A stretch of 5,856 nucleotides of DNA from Candidatus Aminicenantota bacterium (GTDB lineage Bacteria; Acidobacteriota; Aminicenantia; UBA2199), in assembly GCA_030639705.1 (NCBI GenBank), contig DAOWKX010000226.1, positions 1 through 5,856 of the forward strand. The letters are read 5' to 3'. Positions 1 through 5,856 of the stretch are shown here, piece by piece. The notes below the pieces were generated by a model. It was not told the origin of the DNA and did not search any database. It was given only the letters and a program-made list of their open reading frames with translations. The position numbers and the translations under genes were made by a program. How positions within the stretch are numbered: position 1 is the first letter of the stretch; every line of letters begins with the position of its first letter.

Positions 1-2878
1 CCAGTACCGTAGTGGCAGAGGTCATAAATATAGGCCTGATTCGCTCTTTGGCGCCAACTGTGATAGCTTCGATGATATTTTTGGTATTCTTCAAATGCCG
101 GTTTATATTGTCAATCAATAAAATGGCATTGTTCACCACAATACCTCCCAGCAATATACACCCGATATAAGCGGTAGAATCAAAGGTATAGTCCATGATA
201 ACAAAGGCATAAAACACACCGATGAGAGCCAGGGGAATGGATATCATGATGAGAAGGGGTTGAAAGAAATTCTCATAGAGTATGCCAAGAAGGAGATATA
301 TCATGATGGCGGATAGCAGGATGGCACTCCATAACTGGCTGACCTCTTCTTCGGTGATTCGAAATTTCCTCTCCTCCAGGCTTTTTTTAAATCCAACCGG
401 TACTTTCAGGTTTTTAAACAGAGTCTTATGGTAACGGTCTCCGGCTCTTGAAGATCCCAGGTAATCCCATCTCAACATGGATACATATTCCTGGTCTTCC
501 CGGGTAATACCTCCCTTCTGGGTGGATAGTTCAATATCCACCACATCCTTGATACGAAAGGGGATTCCTGACTGGTTTTCCAGATTCATGGTCAGAATAT
601 CATCCAGTTCCAGATCTTTCACGTCCATTGATTTTATTTCCACTGATAGTTCTCTGTCATTAAATTTTAATTTCTGGGTTCCCCTACGTTCCATCAAAAC
701 CGAAGTGATAAGATAAAAAAGATACCTGGGTGACATTCTGTAGGCTCTCAATTTCTCCCGGTTCAATTTAAAGGCAAAGTATTTTTCTTTCCCCCCCCAC
801 CAGAAATCCATATCTGTCTGGATATCCACATCTTTTATCCGCCGGTGGTTTAACATACTCCTTTTAATATTTTTTGAAAAATCAATCAATTTTTCAAAAT
901 GGTATCCCTTAACCTGTATGTTGTAGGGCAGGAAGGATCCGGTATCGGGATTGTAGTAGTAGGGCTCGGGATCGAACCCGCCCACATACACACCGATCCC
1001 AGCCAGGTTAGTGGCCAACCCGACCAGTTCCTGTTTCAATTGCAGGGGAAAAGCCGAGAATTCGATCTCTTCGGGAAATGTAATTACCATATGGGCGCCC
1101 CGGTAATAGCCGCTGTATATCTGGGTGGTGATTTCTTTTTCATAGGGCTTTGCCAGGGCCAGATCCTCAAACTTGGTAATGGTTTTTTTGACATCCTCAA
1201 ATTCGGCGCCGGAAGGAAAGCGGAGGTTGACTTCAATTTTTTCTTTGGAATACCAGGAAAAAAAGCGTCCGAAAGAGACCTCTTTTTTAAAAACGGAGTA
1301 AGATAAGAAAAGCAGACAGATCACCGGGAGGATCACCAGCAGTGGATATCTTAAAATAAAGGGAAAGAATTTTCCTTTTCTGAAAAACAGCTTTTTACTG
1401 TTCTTTACTTTCAAATTTATTCGGGAACCGAGAGAGGGAATAAGAATAAATGAAACCACAATGGAGGAAATCAAGGCTACGGTAATGACATAGGCCAGAG
1501 GGAGGTAATATAGTTTTAAGCGACCCTGAAAGAGGGCGAAGGAGAAGAAAACGATGATGGTAGTTAATGTCGAAGAGAGAACCGGAAGAATCACGGCTCT
1601 GGCTCCCTGAACAGCCGCTTCTTTTTTAGCTAAACCCTTTTCCCGGTGTCTTAAGATACTGTCAAAAACCACAACTGCATTGTCCACAAAAAGTCCGAAT
1701 CCCAGGGCCAGACCGGATAGGGTCAGGAGGTTAAGGGGAATCTTAAACAAATATATCATGGTAAAAGTGGTAAACACCGAAAAGAATACCGATGAAAAAA
1801 TGAGAAAAGTTGCCTTGATATCTCTGATGATGATGATGAGAATAATAAAAATAATGATTAATATCAGGAAGGCAATTTTTAATAATCGAATGAGCCGGTC
1901 TTCCAATTCCTTGTTTTCATCATGCTGGATAATAAACTCTACTTTTCCATTGAGTTTATTGGTGATGAACTGGAGTTTTTGGCGGATTTTTTTTGATAAC
2001 TTCAGTGAGCTATAATTGGGTTCTTTGTAGATAATAAACCCGATCACCGGCATTCCCATGTGTCTCATTTCATAGCGGAGTTCTTCATATCCAAGATATA
2101 TATCGGCAATTTCTTTTAATCGCATTTGTTTGGCGCCAAAATTCTTAATGACAATATTTTGAAAGTCCTGAATTCTGGTTGGTGATTCAGATAATGAAAG
2201 GGTGATTTCCGATGACCTTTTTTTTAGGGTAGCCGACTGAATGGTGAAAAAATACTGGTTTATTATTTGTTGAATTTCAAACAAAGAAATTCCGAATCTC
2301 TTCAGTTTATCCAGGTTTGTTTGAATCTTAATCTGCGGTTCAACCCCTCCCCAGATCATCACCGATTCAATTCCGGATACAGAATTCAAATAGGGATATA
2401 TCTCCTTATCGGCAATGCGTCTCAATGCATAAATGGAATGTTTTCCGTAGACTCCGATCTTGAAGAAAGGTTCTTTTTTAAATTCTTCCGGGATATTTTT
2501 CTGAATTTCCGGTTTTTCGACCTGGGCCGGGAGATCTTTCTGTAATCGATTCAACCGTTCCCGGAGAATGACCTCGGCAAAATTCATTTTTGTATCCCGG
2601 GTAAATTCAACTTTAATGGTTCCCCGGTTCTGGGTGGAACGACTTTTGAGTTTTTCAACTCCCTTGATCTGCATGATTTCTTCTTCTGCCGGGATTAATA
2701 TCTTTTTCAGGATATTATCCGGTGAGGCTCCCCACCAGTTGTAAATCACCTCGAGGGTAGGAAGGTCTTCTTCAGGAACCAATTCAACCGGTGTGTTCTT
2801 CAAAGAAAAAATTCCCAGAAGAATCACAATGGTGAAAAATATGATAGCTAAAACCGGTCTTTCTATAATTTTAGTCAT
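1..2878 (-). CDS. Second RND-family (HAE/AcrB-like) efflux permease, C-terminus cut by window edge
   Basis: I read this frame codon by codon from the ATG at 2876-2878 to the left edge and found no stop: 959 codons are present, with about 60-80 residues missing (rest of TM11, TM12, tail). The N-terminus is canonical (MTKIIERPVLA then TM1 at 8-27; NTPVELVPEEDLP; GASP), which fixes the start. Then follow PN1/PN2 porter (28-330), an Ile-rich TM2 (335-352), TM3 (361-380), TM4 (386-405) with VDN at 398-400, TM5 (429-449), TM6 (459-482), a very short linker (484-510), TM7 (511-530), PC1/PC2 porter (535-845), TM8-TM9 (851-893), TM10 (901-924) with VVNNAILLID, and RIRP, whose first Arg (946) matches AcrB R971. 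It is clearly diverged from the upstream permease, so the pair is not a recent duplication. Translational coupling suggests the two work together, possibly in one mixed trimer. The substrate is unknown. Family call secure. Confidence 0.95.
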   Translation of the reverse strand, partial: MTKIIERPVLAIIFFTIVILLGIFSLKNTPVELVPEEDLPTLEVIYNWWGASPDNILKKILIPAEEEIMQIKGVEKLKSRSTQNRGTIKVEFTRDTKMNFAEVILRERLNRLQKDLPAQVEKPEIQKNIPEEFKKEPFFKIGVYGKHSIYALRRIADKEIYPYLNSVSGIESVMIWGGVEPQIKIQTNLDKLKRFGISLFEIQQIINQYFFTIQSATLKKRSSEITLSLSESPTRIQDFQNIVIKNFGAKQMRLKEIADIYLGYEELRYEMRHMGMPVIGFIIYKEPNYSSLKLSKKIRQKLQFITNKLNGKVEFIIQHDENKELEDRLIRLLKIAFLILIIIFIILIIIIRDIKATFLIFSSVFFSVFTTFTMIYLFKIPLNLLTLSGLALGFGLFVDNAVVVFDSILRHREKGLAKKEAAVQGARAVILPVLSSTLTTIIVFFSFALFQGRLKLYYLPLAYVITVALISSIVVSFILIPSLGSRINLKVKNSKKLFFRKGKFFPFILRYPLLVILPVICLLFLSYSVFKKEVSFGRFFSWYSKEKIEVNLRFPSGAEFEDVKKTITKFEDLALAKPYEKEITTQIYSGYYRGAHMVITFPEEIEFSAFPLQLKQELVGLATNLAGIGVYVGGFDPEPYYYNPDTGSFLPYNIQVKGYHFEKLIDFSKNIKRSMLNHRRIKDVDIQTDMDFWWGGKEKYFAFKLNREKLRAYRMSPRYLFYLITSVLMERRGTQKLKFNDRELSVEIKSMDVKDLELDDILTMNLENQSGIPFRIKDVVDIELSTQKGGITREDQEYVSMLRWDYLGSSRAGDRYHKTLFKNLKVPVGFKKSLEERKFRITEEEVSQLWSAILLSAIMIYLLLGILYENFFQPLLIMISIPLALIGVFYAFVIMDYTFDSTAYIGCILLGGIVVNNAILLIDNINRHLKNTKNIIEAITVGAKERIRPIFMTSATTVL
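791..798 (-). repeat. G8 homopolymer in the coding strand of the downstream permease
   Basis: Eight consecutive C on the plus strand (G8 on the coding strand) lie in the codons for WWGG, residues 693-696, in the PC porter region. The frame is intact as given. The tract could slip during replication or be a place of sequencing error; there is no evidence here for either. Confidence 0.6.
1349..1429 (-). other. Shortened TM6-TM7 linker in the downstream permease
   Basis: Residues 484-510 of the downstream permease, about 27 residues, link TM6 (ending FILIPSL) to TM7. The stretch is basic (NLKVKNSKKLFFRKGK) and is too short to hold the full amphipathic helix plus turns seen in AcrB. The contrast with the doubled linker in its partner is directly visible. 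Confidence 0.65.
2875..2878 (-). other. ATGA stop/start overlap joining the two permease genes
   Basis: Read on the minus strand, the four bases are ATGA: ATG (2878-2876) opens the downstream permease and TGA (2877-2875) closes the upstream one. Such overlaps usually mean termination-reinitiation coupling, so both proteins are made from one message in linked amounts. The overlap itself is directly visible; coupling is inferred. Confidence 0.93.
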
Positions 2879-5856
2879 TTTGAATCTTTTCCTGCTATTC
2901 TGCGTCTGGCTTTTCGTTTTTCCTTTATGTTTTCCAGAATCTCATAACCGACCGGAATAAGGATCAGGGTTAAGAATGTGGAAAAAAACAGCCCGCCGAT
3001 CACCACGATTGCCAGCGGGCGCTGAAGTTCAGATCCAGTTTGAGACATCAATGCCATGGGAATTAATCCAAATATGGTGGTAAAGGTGGTCATTAAAATG
3101 GGCCTCAGCCTTACTCGTGATGCAATCATTACGGCATCCCTGATGCCCTTTCCTTTATTTCTTAACTGGTTGGAATACTCAACCTTTACAATGGCATCAT
3201 TCACACCGATACCGATTAATACCATTATTCCGATGCCGGAAATGATGTTTAATGAATTTCCGGAAAGCAATAAAAACACGAAAGCACCGATGATTCCCAT
3301 GGGAACAGTAAGCATGATTATGAGGGGTTGGAATACATTTTCAAATTTTGCTGCCATGACCATATATACCAGGATGATGGCCAGCACAATGGCCTGGTTG
3401 AGGGAATCGAAGGCTTTTCTGCGTTCCTCTTCTTCTCCGGAAAATGCATACCGGGTATTCACAGGCAATTCGATATTTTCCAGTTTTTTTTCGGTTAAAT
3501 TTATTATTTTATCCAGTTTCCTGGCACTAACATCTGCAGAAATCTGAAAGAACCTCTCCTGTGATTCTCTGTTTATTTCTTTAATTGAAGGCAGTTCTTT
3601 AAATTCAATCAGGTCCCTTAGAAAGTAGGATTTACCATTAATGGAAATGGGTAACCGGAGCAAACGGTTCATGGAAATGATTCCTTTGACCGGGACCCGC
3701 ACAACAATATCATAATTTTTCTGAATTTTTCTTAAAACACCCGCATTATCTCCACGAACGGCCTGGTTAACAAAACTGGCCACCTGTTGTTTGGTGATAT
3801 TCAGTTTATTCAACAAATCCTGTTTGAAGGATATGACAAACAGGGGTTTACCTTCGGCTGTATTGGCTTTCAGATCAACCAGTTCATCTATATCTTTTAT
3901 CTGATTCAGTATCATGGTTACTGCCTGTTTACCGTATTCTATATTTTCATAAAAGACCTTGATCTGAAAGTTTTCTTCACCCACTGAAAGGTATTGAGAG
4001 AGGGTATTTTTCTCCAGGAATACAGAAAAATTCAACAGGTCATTTTTTTCATTATTCATGATTTTGCGGGTTTTTTCCATGATGTCAGGCCGGATATTCG
4101 CAGATGTGCATTTCACAATAAAATGGATACTGTTAACGGAGAAGTCCTCGCTCCTGGCTGCAAATTTTGAAACGGCCCCGGCTTCGGTAAAAATAAAGTC
4201 AACTCCCTCCGGATTTTTTAATTTTTTTTCAATGCGAAGGGCAATCCGATTGGTTTCTTCGAATCCATAGGATGGAATGGTATTGGCTTTAACTTCGAAT
4301 TTTAGGCTATCCGGTGCCGGCAACAATTCCTTTTTTAAAAGGAAAAAGCTGGCAAAGATCAATACCACGATAGAGAGGCTTAAAAATAAGGCAATGATTT
4401 TTTTGTCTAATATTTTTTCCAATATTTTATGATAATAGGTGTCAAAGCTCTCATATAGTTTATTGAAACCGGAAAAAATGGGTTTTAGGATGAAGTTAAA
4501 AAATTTTGATAAGAATTTAAAGAAATAGATCAGAATCATTAAGATTCCACCCAGAATAAAATAGATGATGTATCCGGCGACTTTTAAAGGAACCATTAAA
4601 ATGTAATGAATTCCTTTAAAGGGATAGGAATACCATTTTCCCTTCTTCCAGCCATCCAGGTCATCAAAGAATTCGGTTTTAAATATGGATCGAAATCCGG
4701 CAAGTGCGGGAAGGAGTGTGACCGCCACGATGAGTGATGAAATAAGGGAGAAAGAAGCGGTCAGGGCCTGATCACTGAATAGTTTTCCGGTGATTCCATA
4801 AAGGTATATGACCGGCAGAAAAATGGAAATTGTGGTCAGGGTTGAGGCAGCAATGGCGCCGCTGACTTCTTTGGTACCGTTGATAACCGAATTTATCAGA
4901 TTCTCTTTGCTGCGGTGTCTGAAGATGGATTCGATTACGATGATAGAATTATCCACAAACATTCCAACTCCGAGAACCAGTCCGCCCAGTGACATGATAT
5001 TTACGTTGACTTTTACCAGAAACATCAACACAAAAGTGGAGACCACGGAAATGATAATGGCAACCGCTCCATAAATGGGGCCCTGAAAGTTCTGTAAGAA
5101 TAACAGTAAAATGAAAAAAGCAAAAAATCCACCGATCAGAAGAGACAGGGTGAGTGAATTGATGGAAGAGATGATGAGTTCAGCTTCCATTGAAATAATA
5201 AAAAAATCAAGGTCCTTGAATTCTTTGGAAAGCTCGGTGAATGCCTTTCTGGTGTCTTCAGTGGCCTGTACGGTATTACCGGCAGATTCCCGATAGATGA
5301 GTAAAGCGATCGAGGTATCAATATTAAAACGAATATCCCCCTGTTTGATCTTGTTCTTGAAGAATGCTTTTCCGATATCTTTAACCAGGATATTTCTCCC
5401 CTGCAATTCTTTCACCACGATATTTTCAATCTCATCCGGGGTGGTGATTTCTCCCTCGATTTTCAATGTATAGCGGAATTTGTCTTTTTTGATGGTTCCG
5501 CCGCTTTGAAAGATGTTGTTGTTTTGGATCGCGGTAATGACATCGTTCAGGGTTATATTAATATTTTTTATTTTTTCCGGATTGATCTCCACTGAGATTT
5601 CCTCTTCATCTCCGCCTCTGATCTCAACTCTTGAAATACCTTCCAATTGCTCCAGGCGAGGTTTAATGATAAATTCTGCTGTGTCTTTGATGCTTTTAAG
5701 ATTTCTTTCCTCACTTTTCATGATGGCGATGATAATAGGGGATGCAGACGGATCCCATTCCAGGATGACAGGGGCCGGACAATCATCGGGAAGATCTCTT
5801 CTTGCTTCTTCGGTTTTTTCTTTGGTATGGAGCAGGGCGAAATCCATATCGGTTCC
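2875..5856 (-). CDS. RND-family (HAE/AcrB-like) efflux permease, N-terminus cut by window edge
   Basis: Inner-membrane subunit of a tripartite proton-driven efflux pump that exports amphiphilic compounds. The frame is open to the right edge (G-T-D precedes the first Met at 5847). That Met is not the start: the sequence there matches AcrB around residues 86-110, just after TM1, so about 85-95 residues are missing. Residues below count from Met 5847. Order: rest of PN1/PN2 porter (1-225), TM2 (233-252), TM3 (257-279), TM4 (284-306) with VDN at 298-300, TM5 (331-350), TM6 (362-384), a long hydrophobic linker (385-480), TM7 (484-504), PC1/PC2 porter and docking region (515-800), TM8-TM9 (817-861), TM10 (866-890) with NDAIVKVE at 883-890, RVRLRP (911-916), TM11-TM12 to 968, and a basic tail ending at a TGA. 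R913 matches AcrB R971; the position of AcrB K940 is N883. It lacks the CzcA-type TM4 signature, so heavy-metal export is unlikely. The stop overlaps the next permease gene. The family call is secure; the substrate is unknown. Confidence 0.95.
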   Translation of the reverse strand, partial: GTDMDFALLHTKEKTEEARRDLPDDCPAPVILEWDPSASPIIIAIMKSEERNLKSIKDTAEFIIKPRLEQLEGISRVEIRGGDEEEISVEINPEKIKNINITLNDVITAIQNNNIFQSGGTIKKDKFRYTLKIEGEITTPDEIENIVVKELQGRNILVKDIGKAFFKNKIKQGDIRFNIDTSIALLIYRESAGNTVQATEDTRKAFTELSKEFKDLDFFIISMEAELIISSINSLTLSLLIGGFFAFFILLLFLQNFQGPIYGAVAIIISVVSTFVLMFLVKVNVNIMSLGGLVLGVGMFVDNSIIVIESIFRHRSKENLINSVINGTKEVSGAIAASTLTTISIFLPVIYLYGITGKLFSDQALTASFSLISSLIVAVTLLPALAGFRSIFKTEFFDDLDGWKKGKWYSYPFKGIHYILMVPLKVAGYIIYFILGGILMILIYFFKFLSKFFNFILKPIFSGFNKLYESFDTYYHKILEKILDKKIIALFLSLSIVVLIFASFFLLKKELLPAPDSLKFEVKANTIPSYGFEETNRIALRIEKKLKNPEGVDFIFTEAGAVSKFAARSEDFSVNSIHFIVKCTSANIRPDIMEKTRKIMNNEKNDLLNFSVFLEKNTLSQYLSVGEENFQIKVFYENIEYGKQAVTMILNQIKDIDELVDLKANTAEGKPLFVISFKQDLLNKLNITKQQVASFVNQAVRGDNAGVLRKIQKNYDIVVRVPVKGIISMNRLLRLPISINGKSYFLRDLIEFKELPSIKEINRESQERFFQISADVSARKLDKIINLTEKKLENIELPVNTRYAFSGEEEERRKAFDSLNQAIVLAIILVYMVMAAKFENVFQPLIIMLTVPMGIIGAFVFLLLSGNSLNIISGIGIMVLIGIGVNDAIVKVEYSNQLRNKGKGIRDAVMIASRVRLRPILMTTFTTIFGLIPMALMSQTGSELQRPLAIVVIGGLFFSTFLTLILIPVGYEILENIKEKRKARRRIAGKDSK
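2889..2893 (-). promoter_or_regulatory. Probable ribosome binding site of the downstream permease
   Basis: The minus strand reads AGGAA 10 bases before the ATG at 2878, inside the last codons of the upstream gene. It is a partial Shine-Dalgarno match at slightly long spacing, so reinitiation from the overlapping stop may contribute as well. Confidence 0.5.
4408..4695 (-). other. Expanded hydrophobic TM6-TM7 linker in the upstream permease
   Basis: This encodes residues 385-480 of the upstream permease, between TM6 (ending LLPALAG) and TM7 (starting about DKKIIALFL). In AcrB the same stretch is about 47-50 residues and holds a cytoplasmic amphipathic helix. Here it is about 95. It has an acidic/aromatic start (FFDDLDGWKKGKWYSYPF), a strongly hydrophobic core at about 412-445 (4513-4614), and an amphipathic Phe/Lys/Tyr-rich end. 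Because TM6 ends and TM7 begins on the cytoplasmic side, the core must lie along the membrane, form a re-entrant hairpin, or cross twice. Its role is unknown. Confidence 0.7.

Noticed and set aside
962..985. On the minus strand, GGGTTCGATCCCGAG resembles a tRNA T-loop and 3' stem.
   Set aside because: The flanks do not pair as a five-base T stem around the TTCGATC loop (only the two inner pairs form), I see no anticodon arm or acceptor partner, and the stretch is in frame within the permease, encoding VGGFDPEP.
899..1306. Plus-strand open frame of 135 codons.
   Set aside because: It lies antisense to a permease frame that is continuous and has clear family motifs. It shows no recognisable domain and I see no convincing start context, so it is a shadow.
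1..2878. Possibility that the left-hand permease is a pseudogene.
   Set aside because: A codon-by-codon reading gave no stop or frameshift from the ATG to the edge, and motifs from TM1 to the start of TM11 are all in one frame.
3056..3547. Plus-strand open frame of 163 codons, the longest on that strand.
   Set aside because: It is antisense to TM8-TM12 and the PC region of the upstream permease. Its Met/Ile/Pro-rich composition is what the complement of membrane-helix codons produces.
5845..5847. ATG at 5847 as the true start of the upstream permease.
   Set aside because: The frame continues upstream to the window edge, and the protein there aligns with the RND porter domain after TM1, so the real start lies outside the window.
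1..5856. Heavy-metal (CzcA-type) RND function.
   Set aside because: TM4 in both proteins reads VDN rather than the VDG-type and acidic pattern of CzcA/CusA, and the overall motifs fit HAE-type permeases better. Without a search this remains a motif-level judgement.

Overview
The window holds parts of two large genes, both on the minus strand. They are consecutive genes for RND-superfamily (resistance-nodulation-division) inner-membrane efflux permeases of the hydrophobe/amphiphile (HAE/AcrB-like) type. The upstream gene occupies 2875-5856. Its N-terminus, with TM1 and roughly the first 85-95 residues, lies beyond the right edge. The downstream gene runs from 2878 off the left edge. It has its true start, but TM11 is cut and TM12 is missing. 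The two overlap by four bases (ATGA, 2875-2878), the usual arrangement for translational coupling. No intergenic stretch, RNA gene, mobile element, CRISPR array or internal promoter could be supported; coding sequence fills the window. Open frames on the plus strand are shadows of these two genes.

RND pumps of this type act in diderm (Gram-negative-type) envelopes, using the proton gradient to push amphiphilic compounds out through a periplasmic adaptor and an outer-membrane TolC-like channel. The DNA looks moderately AT-leaning, with Lys/Ile/Phe-rich proteins and many A/T homopolymers. The host is therefore probably a diderm bacterium of moderate to low GC. A Bacteroidota/Ignavibacteria-, spirochaete- or Aminicenantes-like lineage is possible, but this is a guess. 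An adaptor (HlyD/AcrA-like) gene and a TolC-like gene would be expected just outside the window, most likely upstream at the right side.

The most interesting point is that the two permeases are divergent and look complementary. Both have Asp-Asn instead of Asp-Asp in the TM4 proton-relay motif. They differ in TM10 (Asn-Asp with a Lys one turn on, versus Asn-Asn with no Lys). They also differ in the central TM6-TM7 cytoplasmic linker, which is about twice the usual length and strongly hydrophobic in the upstream protein but only about half the usual length in the downstream one. With the translational coupling, this suggests an obligate hetero-oligomeric pump analogous to MdtB2-MdtC. That is inference; the window shows no radically new system.
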